DNA from: Streptomyces albicerus
GTDB lineage: Bacteria > Actinomycetota > Actinomycetes > Streptomycetales > Streptomycetaceae
Assembly: GCF_008905045.1 (NCBI RefSeq)
Contig: NZ_VWMY01000044.1
Span: 36,574 to 100,573 of the forward strand
Direction of reading: 5' to 3'
Length of the DNA: 64,000 nucleotides
Of this stretch, positions 32,882-40,970 are shown one piece after another; positions within the stretch are counted from its first letter, which is position 1; every line of letters begins with the position of its first letter. The notes below the pieces were generated by a model. It did not search any database. It was not told the DNA's origin and worked only from the letters and a program-made list of their open reading frames with translations. The position numbers and the translations under genes are program-made.

Positions 32882-33720
32882 TGTCCCGTCTCAAAGGATC
32901 TGGTTCGCGAGTCAGGCTGTGACCTGCGGCGACCAGATCGCTTGAGACGCCCTGCGAGTCGGTTTCTCACCCGACATGGTTCGGCGGGGGTGGATGCCGA
33001 ACCACGTCTCAGTTGATCTGGTCTGGTACTGGCGTGCTGAACTGATACCAGCACTGGGTGGCCGGCCACTCTTGGTAGTTGCGGAAGGTTTCGCGTCGCT
33101 AATCTGTTTGTGTGACACCGAATGAGGACCGCCAGTTCCCTGCCCCGCTTGCCGCTGCCATGGCAGTCCGGCTCGGCTGCGTCGGCGAGGACGGTGTCGA
33201 CTTCGAGCCCTTCGAGGCTTTCCTGACTGCCGATGAGACAACCGACTGGTTCCGGGCGTGGACCGGCAACGGCGAGCTGAGCGGCGACGACTTCCGCGTG
33301 TTCGGCCAAGATGGCACCGGCGGGTACGCCGCATTCTGGCTGATCCGCCCAGGCCGAGCACTGGTCGAGCAGCCCGTCGTCTTCCTCGGCTCCGAAGGGG
33401 AGACCGGCGTCGTCGCCCGCAACCTGGGCGCTTTCCTGTGGTTGCTGGCCGACGGCTTCGGCCCATGGGAGGCAACCACCTCGTACGAGCCCGCGCCCGA
33501 CTGGATCCCACACCCCAACCGTGAACTGACCGCCGTTGCAGAACAATTCGCTCCACTCCATCGCGCGGCAGCAGTGCTCCTGATTGAGCAGGCCACGCGA
33601 GAGTTCCCCGACTTCGACGACACCATCATGGAACTCTGCCGCTGAACCCGATCGCCTGAGACCAGGGGCGAATCGGACCAGATCATTTGAGACAAGGGCC
33701 ACATCGGCAGAGACGGGACA
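32882..33720. mobile_element. 839-bp cargo element with GAAGC target duplication
   Basis: Termini TGTCCCGTCTC (32882-32892) and GAGACGGGACA (33710-33720) are perfect 11-bp inverted repeats flanked by GAAGC on both sides (32877-32881, 33721-33725). Five copies of a 20-bp site, GTCTCA-N3-GATCTGGT like, lie near the ends: 32888 (+), 32930-32948 (-), 33006-33026 (+), 33647-33662 (-), 33674-33693 (-). Multiple internal sites, TGT ends and 5-bp duplication are the hallmarks of Tn7/Mu-type transposition. The single gene inside is not a transposase. Confidence 0.85.
33112..33645 (+). CDS. SMI1/KNR4 (SUKH)-like protein, cargo
   Basis: A 177-residue protein with FRVFGQDGTGGYAAFWLIRP, PVVFLGSEGETGVVARNLGA and FLWLLADGFGPWEATTS, the pattern of SUKH-superfamily proteins that often act as toxin-immunity or anti-phage accessory proteins. 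It starts with GTG at 33112. It is the only gene of the 839-bp element and fills most of it; its stop lies next to the first right-end site. The role as immunity protein is inference from family membership. Confidence 0.72.
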   Translation: MTPNEDRQFPAPLAAAMAVRLGCVGEDGVDFEPFEAFLTADETTDWFRAWTGNGELSGDDFRVFGQDGTGGYAAFWLIRPGRALVEQPVVFLGSEGETGVVARNLGAFLWLLADGFGPWEATTSYEPAPDWIPHPNRELTAVAEQFAPLHRAAAVLLIEQATREFPDFDDTIMELCR

Positions 33721-33732
33721 GAAGCGCTCAGT

Positions 33733-33869
33733 TGTCCTGTGTCACCGAACCTTGAGCGAATGTCACCGAACTTTGACTACTGGGCAGTTCGTGTCATCGA
33801 AGTTTGACCGCCCGGGAAAGTGCAGGTCAGGGCCCGTCCTCCGGGCCCATGAAGGCGCGGGCGCTTCCC
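33733..33869 (+). repeat. Left 137-bp inverted terminal repeat
   Basis: Holds binding-site-like repeats at 33740-33756 (TGTCACCGAACCTTGAG), 33761-33777 (TGTCACCGAACTTTGAC) and 33792-33808 (TGTCATCGAAGTTTGAC). Confidence 0.88.
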
Positions 33870-34097
33870 ACGGTTCCGCAGCGCGGCGAAGCTGATTCCG
33901 GCGCGTCTCCCTCTGGTCCGGCTGGCGTGCACCGTCTGGCCAGGGGTTTCGTGGCCGGCCAAACTTTGATGCCGTAGATCAAGGTTCGGTGGCACAGGTC
34001 ACCGGTCCTGGGATTTCGGGCCCAACGTAGAACTCGGCCCAGTCGTCCTGCTCCCTCAAGGGCCTGCGAGGGACCGCGGTGCTGCGGTCCCGGGTAC

Positions 34098-35312
34098 TCA
34101 GGGGAGGAACGTCACTGCCGGGAAGGCTGGGGACGGCCCGTCGAGCAGGTGTCCCCGACGGTGGCGCAGGTGCTTGTCGAAGAACGCGAGCGGGTACGCC
34201 TGCTGGATCTTCACCGCCTGGTCGGGATCGAGGGTGCCGATCACGTCCTGGAGCTGCTTCCTGCTCCATCCGAGCAGCTTCGCCACCTGTGGGAACAGCG
34301 CCTCGTTGTCGCCGTACGAGACGTGGGCGGCGCCCTGGGCCTGGATGTTCAGCCGCCAGCCCCGCAGGTGCGACCAGAATGCGGCGACCTCGGGATCTGT
34401 TGCCCGAGTGAATTCGGCGGACATCATCATGAACGGCCGGTCCAAGTCGCCGGCCAGTGGCGGGTTCATCTGCATCGGGCCGTCAAGGCTCAGCCCGGCC
34501 CGGATGCGCTCGTCCGCGAGCGTGGCGCAGGCGGTGGCCGTCCCGCCCTTCGACCAGCCGAACGCGCCCATGCGCCGCGGGTCGAGGGAGCCGAGCAGTC
34601 CGGCCGGCAGCTGCCTGTGGTCGACGTCGGGATTGCACCCGGCGGCGAGCTGCTCGACGCAGTCGAGGACGAAGCGCAGGTCCGTGGCGAAGTCCCCGGG
34701 CAGCGTCGGCGCCTGCTCGTCGTCGATCGGGACGGCGATCCGACCGCCAGGGAACTCGGTGTACGTGTCGTACTGATGGGCCACCGACACAGCCGCGTAT
34801 CCGTGGCTGGCGAGCTCCTGGACCATGACGGTGTGGTCGCCCTGGTGGCTGTGCGCGCCGTGCGAGAACACGACCACGGGCAGCCGTCGTCCCGATCGCC
34901 GCACCGGAGCGCCCACGTGGCCGGCAGAAAGCGGCCCCAGGGGGGCCAGATCGCTGAACCCGGCGTCGGCGAGGAACGCCTCAAATGCGCCGGTCGGCAT
35001 CCAGGGCGCCACCGGGTACCGCTGGACGTCCCGGGCGGGGTACCAGACGGTGGCCATCAGCTCGCGAAAGTGCCCGGGGCCCGCAATGTCGTCCGGACGT
35101 GACCGGTCCACGAGGTGCAGTTGGACCGTGCCCACCGGGTGCGGCCCGGTCGGCACGGGCAGCATGAGCCGCTTCGGGGCGGGCGTGCCCGAGTCCGCCC
35201 GCGCAGGGCTGGCAACCGCGGCAAGCGGCACGGCGGTCCCGGCGGCCAGCGCGGCTCCGAGCACGCTGCGGCGCGTCATGCCCTTCTGGCTGATGAACGG
35301 CATGGTGGTCAT
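34098..35312 (-). CDS. Tat-exported alpha/beta hydrolase (PAF-acetylhydrolase-like), cargo
   Basis: A 404-residue exported hydrolase. The signal has a twin arginine, TRRSVLGAALAAGTAVPLA, near residues 13-32. The mature part shows MATVWYPARD, VVVFSHGAHSHQGDH, the nucleophile elbow AFGWSKGG, LSLDGPM and a late histidine in AAHVSYGDN. This layout fits the platelet-activating-factor acetylhydrolase / dienelactone hydrolase group; the elbow has Trp where most relatives have His. It is the only gene of the 1957-bp element. Confidence 0.85.
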   Translation of the reverse strand: MTTMPFISQKGMTRRSVLGAALAAGTAVPLAAVASPARADSGTPAPKRLMLPVPTGPHPVGTVQLHLVDRSRPDDIAGPGHFRELMATVWYPARDVQRYPVAPWMPTGAFEAFLADAGFSDLAPLGPLSAGHVGAPVRRSGRRLPVVVFSHGAHSHQGDHTVMVQELASHGYAAVSVAHQYDTYTEFPGGRIAVPIDDEQAPTLPGDFATDLRFVLDCVEQLAAGCNPDVDHRQLPAGLLGSLDPRRMGAFGWSKGGTATACATLADERIRAGLSLDGPMQMNPPLAGDLDRPFMMMSAEFTRATDPEVAAFWSHLRGWRLNIQAQGAAHVSYGDNEALFPQVAKLLGWSRKQLQDVIGTLDPDQAVKIQQAYPLAFFDKHLRHRRGHLLDGPSPAFPAVTFLP

Positions 35313-35552
35313 GGGCCCTCCCGTGGTGACAGAACGTCAACCGTGCCGCGACGGCCAGTCCGTGGGCACAAGGGAACGGTGTCGCGTGCCCCTCCCGCAC
35401 AACATCGGCCCACCGTTTGATTTCTCGCGAGGGCATTGGCCCACGGGTTTACACCCTGGGGCTGATGCGGTCGGCGGTTCGTCCGGTTGTGAGGCCATCC
35501 CGATCACCTCGGGCTCGCGGTCCAGCAGGACCGGTGACCTGTGTCACCGACC

Positions 35553-35689
35553 GGGAAGCGCCCGCGCCTTCATGGGCCCAGAGAATAGGCCCTGACCTGC
35601 ACTTTCCCGGGCGGTCAAACTTCGATGACACGAACTGCCCAGTAGTCAAAGTTCGGTGACATTCGCTCAAGGTCCGGTGACACAGGACA
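35553..35689 (-). repeat. Right 137-bp inverted terminal repeat
   Basis: Inverted copy of 33733-33869, with sites at 35614-35630, 35645-35661 and 35666-35682. One end-proximal base differs (GGTCCGG versus GGTTCGG) plus a short cluster near the inner side. Confidence 0.88.
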
Positions 35690-35699
35690 TCAGTCACAC

Positions 35700-35745
35700 T
35701 GTGACTGAGCGCTCCAGTTGGCCAGTTGAGCGTGAGAATTGGCCA
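35700..35745 (+). repeat. Left end of the second unit of the composite element
   Basis: TGTGACTGAGCGCTCCAG followed by AGTTGGCCA and, 21 bases on, AATTGGCCA. One base before it stands the inverted right end of the first unit (CAGTCACA at 35691-35698), so the two ends are head to head. Confidence 0.75.
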
Positions 35746-35924
35746 CCTGCTGTTCTGGTGTGCAACGTCATGCCTCGGGCTGGTACCGGTGCAGCGCTGT
35801 TTCCCGGCAGGTCACGCTTCCGCCGGGTGGCGAGCGCACGAGATGTGGGTCTGTGCGGGCGCGACCCGTAACCAAGTTCGTCCGACCGCCTACGTCGGAC
35901 TCGACCTGCCTGCATCATGAGTTT

Positions 35925-36752
35925 GTGCGCGAACTGGTCTATCTATCCGAACGCAAACTTCGACAGTTCATGATCGAGAAACCGCGACGCTGGGTCAGCC
36001 GGCCCCCGGTCGAGGGAGAGGTCAAGTTCCCCGGCCTTGGCGGTGTCAAGGTCGGCCCCACCGCGCCCACTGGGGACGACGGGGTGATCCCCGACCTCGC
36101 GAGAGTAATTTCCGCGCTGGAGAGCTCCGATCGAGCTGCCGGATGGTTCGCCGACGATGCTGTACAGCCTGGCCAGTGGGTCTACTTCGAGGCTCCGCTG
36201 TGCTACACCCCGCTTAGCGACCGCTACGCCCCGCTTAGCGACGGCCACCAGCCCAGAGCCGTAGTCTTCCTCGATCACGGCGAACCGACCGCGAGCTATC
36301 CGACCGGAGGCGCGATTCGGCTCCTGATGCACGGATCGGCCGAGCACCTGCTCGGCGGGGCGGTAGTTTCGCCTGCCAGTCAAGATGACGGCCGCACTGA
36401 CGGCAGCCGCAACCCATCGCGCTACACAGAGCTCAGAACGTTCGCCCGACTCCTGTACCAGCTGAACCTTCGCGACCAGCTGAACCTTCGCGTGCCCTCG
36501 TCGGATGCAGAGCCGGACCTGGACCGTATGACAGCGCCATACAGCACGCGATACAGACTGGAAATGCAGGTACCGCCGGTCGTCGAGTTGCTGGACCACC
36601 TGCTAGAACCTCGACTGACAGCGGCTTGGATGGCGGGCCACGCGCGTGTTACTGCGGTCCTACCGCTCCCTTCGGGGCAAGGCCCTGATCCTTTGGCGGT
36701 GATCGCCACACCGCTCTACGTCGAGTATGTGTCCCCGCCGTCGAATGAATGA
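35925..36752 (+). CDS. Cargo protein resembling the SAVMC3_10250-type conserved family
   Basis: A 275-residue protein starting at GTG with VRELVYLSERKLRQFM, then GQWVYFEAPLCYTPLSD, VVFLDHGEPT, GGAIRLLMHGSAEHL and near the end GHARVTAVLPL and PLYVEYV. This text matches, from memory, an uncharacterised Streptomyces family. Two small in-frame duplications are visible: TPLSDRYAPLSD and QLNLRDQLNLR. Codon use is less GC3-rich than in neighbouring core genes. It is the only gene of the second unit. Confidence 0.6.
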   Translation: MRELVYLSERKLRQFMIEKPRRWVSRPPVEGEVKFPGLGGVKVGPTAPTGDDGVIPDLARVISALESSDRAAGWFADDAVQPGQWVYFEAPLCYTPLSDRYAPLSDGHQPRAVVFLDHGEPTASYPTGGAIRLLMHGSAEHLLGGAVVSPASQDDGRTDGSRNPSRYTELRTFARLLYQLNLRDQLNLRVPSSDAEPDLDRMTAPYSTRYRLEMQVPPVVELLDHLLEPRLTAAWMAGHARVTAVLPLPSGQGPDPLAVIATPLYVEYVSPPSNE

Positions 36753-37213
36753 TGGCCCTCCACCTGGCGGGACGTCGAAATCAAGGACGGGCGTACGGAC
36801 ACATTGGCACAGATTGTCGCGGCCGCGGAGCCTCGCGCTGGGCCGGGACAAACGGCAACCGGTCGTCAACGACTCCGGCTGAGCACCCCACCGGCCACGT
36901 ACGGTGCTCGATCGGCCAACTGGAGCGCTCAGTCACAACGGCCTCGGTTGAATCGGCGCTCCCGGCGTCTTGAAGTGATCGCAGATATGTTCGATTATTG
37001 AGGAGTGCGAGCGAGAAAGGGGGCGAGGGATCGGGCGAACGGCAGCGCCGGTGGCCTGGCCGCTTCCAGTGCATGGCGTTGCAAGGCGGCTACAGCCGTC
37101 CCGATACGGCAGTCAGTGCCGACGAGGGCCTATCGCTGACGGAGCTCGCCTCCGTGGCATCTCGCCGCACGGCCCTGGCCACGCCCGTCCTCGACGTTGG
37201 GTGGCCCCCGGCA
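36753..37213. other. Right end of the composite element and flanking empty DNA
   Basis: The composite element ends at 36937. The remaining 275 bases to the recombinase pseudogene show no supported gene. A plus-strand stretch reading LTELASVASRRTALATPVLD near 37130-37190 could be a scrap of coding sequence, but I cannot identify it. Confidence 0.35.
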
Positions 37214-38975
37214 CTATGTGTTCGGAGTGCTCCCGGGAAGGGCGTCGAGGTGCTGCGCGCGTGCGCGGTGGGCGGTGTAGGCGGCCCAGTCGCGTTTGGC
37301 CAGGTCCGTCCAGGCGGCCGCCCGGCTTGGCGTGATGCCGATCATGCTGGCGAGAATCGGGCCGGGCATGTGCGCGGCGAGCTGCATCAGGGCCGTGTTT
37401 CGGGCGGCGCGCGCGGGCAGGCCCAGGGCACGCAGTCGGTTGCCCAGGGTGCTCGTGGTCAGATGGCGTCCGGGGGCGCCGCCGGGGAAGAGCCACTTGC
37501 GCGGCTCGGCGCTGAAGCTGGATTGCCCACGTCGTCCGATCAGTTCACGGACGAGATTGGTGAGCGGGGCCGGGAGCATGATCGCGTCTTGGGCGAAGCA
37601 GACCTGGACGCATGGGCCGTCGAGGTGTACGTCGTCGACGGTCAGTTGGACGATGCGCGTAAGGGGTTGGCCGAAGAGCAGGACGAACAGGCCGGCCACG
37701 CGCAGTTCGCCAGAGATGTGCTGCTGGTGGAGCAGGTCGTTGACCAGTGCCCAGCGCCGGTCGTGGTCCATCATCTGGGACGGTTCGCCCTCCGGCGGCC
37801 GGTGGACGCGCACATCTCCGGTCAGACGGCGGGCACGGGCCCAGGACAGGAACTGCTGGGTGTAGTTGCGGCTGTTGGGGGTTTCGATCAGCCACTGTTC
37901 CAGGTCCGCCTGGCGAGGTCTTGGCCGCGTGCGTCGAGCCAGGTCAGCAGATCGGCAGCGCAGCGCAGGCAGGCGCGGGCCCGCTGGGCCTGGCTGACGG
38001 TGATCGGGGTGTGCGCGGCCCGGGCGCGGATGCGGCGCAGCACCTGCCAGACGGCGTAGGTGCGCACGATCCGGGCCTGGTCGACGGGCCGGTCGGCGAG
38101 AAGCCGCTCCAGCCACGGGCTGAGGCGATCGAGATGGACCGGGCGTTCGGGCAGCACTCCGGCGACGATGAGGAAGTCGCGCAGGTGGTCCAGGCGCTGG
38201 GTGCGGGGCAGGGCGTCCAGCCCTTGGTGGGTGACGGCCCCTGCGCCATGTCCCGAAGGATCCCGGCGGCGTCGCTGGTCTGCAGCCAGAACAGGGTCGA
38301 CTTGGGCCGCTCGACGGCCAGCAGGGCCTGGAGGGCTGGCTGAAGCTGGTCAACGACGTGCCCGTTGGGCCCGCTGAGCAGGGCGGTGGCACGTTCGGCG
38401 AGGACGCAGACCGCGCAGCGGCTGCCGTAGTGGTGCGCCTCGCTGGCGCACTGCTGGCAGGCGAACAGTGATGGCTCGCTGGCGCAGGCCGCGCACACGC
38501 GTTGCCCCGGAGCCCGCTGAGCGTGGAAGGCCAGCACCTTGGTTTTCGAACACAACGGGCACGGACCAGGGGTCCGTCGCAGCTGGAGGAAGCACGGTCG
38601 GCACGCCGGACCGCCCATCAGCACGGTGCGGAAGGCGCGCATCTGGCCGCAGAGGTGGCACGGCTCCTTGCGCCGGGGGCGGCAGCTGCTGCACAGCGGT
38701 CCCTCCGGGGTCCGGGCGTCGCTCCAGCTGCGCCGTCCGCAACGGATGCACTCCGTCTGGGTGTCCGGTTCGTGTCGGTAGCAGCGCAGGCACAACGGCC
38801 CTTCTGGCAGCCGCAGGTTGGCTGGCCGTAACCGCCCGCAGCGGACGCAGGTCACCGTGCGCTGCCGGGTGTAACAGGCCGGGCACAGGCCCCCGGTCTG
38901 GGCGATCAGGCGGAGTTCCATGCCGTCGCGCCCGCACTCCTGGCAGCGGCCCCTGGGGCGCTGGTAGCTCAGTTC
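37214..38975 (-). pseudogene. Zinc-ribbon tyrosine-recombinase-like gene with two frameshifts
   Basis: The 5' third encodes repeated C-x2-C ribbons (CQECGRDG, GLCPACYTRQ, CVRCGRLRPA, CIRCGRRSW, CHLCGQMR, CPLCSK, CQQC). Near 38240, at a G-run, the sense moves to another frame (GLDALPRTQRLDHLRDFLI, ...), and near 37908 to a third (RQADLEQWLIETPNSRNYT, then SGELRVAGLFVLLFGQPL, TRIVQLTVDDVHL). The last part resembles a core-binding and degenerate catalytic region. Its first codons overlap the stop of the HTH gene at a CTG, where GTG would be expected. It is probably inactive. Confidence 0.7.
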
Positions 38976-39322
38976 GACTCACCGTCCGGCGTGGCCGGTT
39001 TGACGATGCGGGCACGCACCGGCCGCAGGTCCCCGATGCCGGCGCTGCCGGTCTCCCCGACGGCGGTGTCCTTGCGGTCCTGCTGCGTTGCCGCCACGGG
39101 CTCGATGAGGTCGTTGGGGGTGCACGCCAGGATGTCGCAGAGCGCGACGAACACCTCCACGTTCAACCGCTGCGGCGGGCTGGTCACCAGCCGGTACACC
39201 TGCTCACGCGACAGGTGGACCCCGCGCTCGGCCAGCAGCGGGACCAGGTCGGAGGTCTGGAACATCCCGCGGGTGGCCATCAGCTGCCGCAGGTGCCAGT
39301 TGAACGTCATCTTCCGCGTCAT
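38969..39322 (-). CDS. Cro/C1-type helix-turn-helix protein of the recombinase operon
   Basis: A 117-residue protein with an HTH domain in residues 8-75: LRQLMATRGMFQTSDLVPLL, then VHLSREQVYRLVTSPP and FVALCDILACTPNDLIEP. The C-terminal 40 residues are polar and unconserved. Its ATG overlaps the stop of the recombinase (ATGA) and its stop overlaps the next gene, so all are coupled. Tn554-type elements have a small third protein (TnpC) next to two recombinases; this may be the counterpart. Confidence 0.8.
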   Translation of the reverse strand: MTRKMTFNWHLRQLMATRGMFQTSDLVPLLAERGVHLSREQVYRLVTSPPQRLNVEVFVALCDILACTPNDLIEPVAATQQDRKDTAVGETGSAGIGDLRPVRARIVKPATPDGESN

Positions 39323-40431
39323 CGCGGTCCGCCTCCTTGGGGTGCGTAGACCCGGTCGAGCGCCCGGGCCAGCACCTGGTTCTTGAAGTCGTTGCTGACC
39401 GATGTGTAGATCGCCGTGGCCGACGCGGTCCGGTGGCCTACCTGCTCGCGTACGAACTGTTCCGGATAGCCGAATTCGATCAAGTGGGTGATGTAGCTGT
39501 GGCGCAGGCAATGGGGCACCAGGGCCTTGTCGAGCCCGAGCTCGTCGCGCAGCTCCGCGAACCGCGTGTCCACGTAGTTCACGGACACGCGGCTGGACCG
39601 CTCGGTCAGCCACAACATCGGATGCGCCGCACCGCGCAACCGCGGTCGGGCCTGCTCCACCCACTGCTGCAGGCCATCCATCGCCCAGTCGAATTCCGGC
39701 ACCGACAGCACGGTGCGCCGCCGCGGCGGACTGCCCCGGACCGCCTTGCCGTAGCGCACGTGCAGCGACCCGTACCGGCCCCACGCCGGCACGTGCGGGT
39801 TCGGCCGCAGATCCGGCAGATCCAGCCGGACGAGCTCGCGACGGCGCAGACCGTAGGCATACTTGGTCTTGAACATCATCGCGTCGCGCAGCGCGGCCAT
39901 CGCGCCCTTGCGGCCCGAATCCACGATCCGCTGCACACGCCCGTCGGCATGGTCGAAGAACGCCTGCAGCTCCTCGTGGGACATCGGTCGGCGCTCGGGC
40001 TTGCCCTCGTATTCGTTGAGGTGGGCCGCGGTATTCCACTCGTGACAGATCTGTACCGGCGCATCCCCGAAGCGCTCCAGACACAGTGGTTGCCAGCCAT
40101 ACCGACGGTCGATCAGGTAATCGCAGAACAGGCCCACCGTGTTCTGGTAGCCGCGGATCGTCGAGTGGGCCCGCCGCTTCGCGCAGAGCGACGCGGTGAA
40201 GTCCTCTACATCACCCGGCCCCCACGCCCACGGGTACTCGCCGGTGAAGTCCCGGAATCGCCGCATCAGCGACAACCGCGGGTTGATCGTCGTGGGCTGC
40301 AGCACTCGGCTGGTCTGCTGAAGTGCCCAGCCCTCCAACATGGCGTCGAACACGGCGGCCGACTCGTCGAGGTAGGCGACGCCTTCGACGAGCATCAGAT
40401 GTGCCGCGCCTGGCAGCTCGAGCCGTCTCAC
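39319..40431 (-). CDS. Tyrosine-type site-specific recombinase
   Basis: A 370-residue integrase. After a SAM-like N-terminal domain (FRDFTGEYPWAWGPGDVEDF, ...RGYQNTVGLFCDYLI) comes the catalytic domain with YGLRRREL (Arg), HCLRHSYITHLIEFG (His-x-x-Arg), GHRTASATAIYT (Gly-His and the nucleophilic Tyr). All R-H-R-H-Y positions appear present, so it may still be active. The GTG at 40431 follows GGGAGG and overlaps the upstream small gene. It is the second of four coupled minus-strand genes. Confidence 0.9.
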   Translation of the reverse strand: MRRLELPGAAHLMLVEGVAYLDESAAVFDAMLEGWALQQTSRVLQPTTINPRLSLMRRFRDFTGEYPWAWGPGDVEDFTASLCAKRRAHSTIRGYQNTVGLFCDYLIDRRYGWQPLCLERFGDAPVQICHEWNTAAHLNEYEGKPERRPMSHEELQAFFDHADGRVQRIVDSGRKGAMAALRDAMMFKTKYAYGLRRRELVRLDLPDLRPNPHVPAWGRYGSLHVRYGKAVRGSPPRRRTVLSVPEFDWAMDGLQQWVEQARPRLRGAAHPMLWLTERSSRVSVNYVDTRFAELRDELGLDKALVPHCLRHSYITHLIEFGYPEQFVREQVGHRTASATAIYTSVSNDFKNQVLARALDRVYAPQGGGPR

Positions 40432-40655
40432 ACCGCCTCCCAGCGTTGCATTAGATGCAATATTGTTGCGCCTCCTCCGGCGGTCGGACAACTGTTGAAC
40501 TCGGTCGCCTGATCGGGGTGCCAGTCGGACGCGAGGACGGTGGCGTAGCGGCCGCGGTGGTCGGGGTGGACGAGAGCCAGAATGTCTGGGAGCGCGGTGA
40601 GGGGGTCGGGTTGGTCGACCTGGAAATGGATCGCGGCGGCGAGCTCCTAGGGCAT
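40428..40655 (-). pseudogene. Small first gene of the recombinase operon with nonsense codon
   Basis: From ATG 40655 the frame reads MP, a TAG stop at codon 3, then ELAAAIHFQVDQPDPLTALP and DILALVHPDHRGRYATVLAS to RWEAV and a stop overlapping the recombinase start. The text after the TAG has coding character and its end is coupled, but no start codon lies between TAG and the conserved part. Without the nonsense codon it would be about 75 residues. Family unknown. Confidence 0.5.
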
Positions 40656-40708
40656 GCTGGCGCCACCACGAGACTGCACCACGACACTGCCCGCCCGGAC
40701 GAACACGA

Positions 40709-40738
40709 TGACCCGGAAGCCGTCCGGCTTCCGGGTCA
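40709..40738. terminator. Perfect 14-bp hairpin
   Basis: TGACCCGGAAGCCG (40709-40722) and CGGCTTCCGGGTCA (40725-40738) are perfect inverted arms around TC. It lies upstream of the recombinase operon and could insulate it from outside transcription. Confidence 0.6.
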
Positions 40739-40867
40739 TGACGGGGCCGCCAGGGAGTGCCCCATCGGGAGGCGGCCGGTCGTGCGCGGCGGCGAGCATC
40801 GGTGAGATCGGCGGTATCAGTGGCACGCTCCACGAGCACGCCGCCCCCGCTGACTTCGCTCGTTGGC

Positions 40868-40912
40868 TGTCCTGTTGACACGGAACCTTGACTGGGTGCC
40901 GCTGACGTTTGA
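40868..40912 (+). repeat. Solo left end similar to the 33733 element
   Basis: TGTCCTGTTGACACGGAACC, then CTTGACTGGGTGCC and GCTGACGTTTGAGCGG. It shares TGTCCTGT and the -GAACCTTGA- core with 33733-33777 but has no visible partner end or target duplication. Confidence 0.4.
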
Positions 40913-40970
40913 GCGGCCTGGGTTATTGCCTCCAGCCAAGGCGGCCGCCACTTTATGTGAGGATGCGGCA

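Larger units (their letters stand above)
33733..35689. mobile_element. 1957-bp cargo element with long inverted ends and TCAGT target duplication
   Basis: Outer inverted repeats of 137 bp (33733-33869 and 35553-35689) begin TGTCCTGTGTCACCG and differ at few positions; an inner 27-28 bp inverted repeat follows (33983-34010, 35526-35552). Each outer repeat has three direct copies of TGTCAYCGAAnnTTGA. TCAGT flanks both ends (33728-33732, 35690-35694). Inside is one Tat-exported hydrolase gene and no transposase. Confidence 0.88.
31649..36937. mobile_element. Composite cargo transposon with ACGGC target duplication
   Basis: Left terminus TGAGACTGAGCGCTTCAG (31649) and right terminus GGAGCGCTCAGTCACA (to 36937) are inverted. 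Both are followed inward by AGTTGGCCA sites. ACGGC lies directly outside both ends (31644-31648 and 36938-36942), a perfect 5-bp target duplication. Inside are two units: one from 31649 to 35698 (about 1244 bp without its two insertions) and one from 35700 to 36937 (1238 bp), facing each other one base apart. Each carries one cargo gene; no transposase is encoded. Confidence 0.75.
40656..40970. other. Intergenic region with hairpin and transposon-like end
   Basis: No supported gene. It contains the perfect hairpin at 40709-40738 and, at 40868, TGTCCTGTTGACACGGAACC, which resembles the left end at 33733 and is followed by two further TTGA-type sites up to about 40912. Confidence 0.45.

Noticed and set aside
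37905..38245. Programmed frameshifting in the zinc-ribbon recombinase gene
   Set aside because: The two shift places are ordinary G-rich or plain sequence without slippery heptamers, and the operon has other lesions, so decay or sequence error is simpler.
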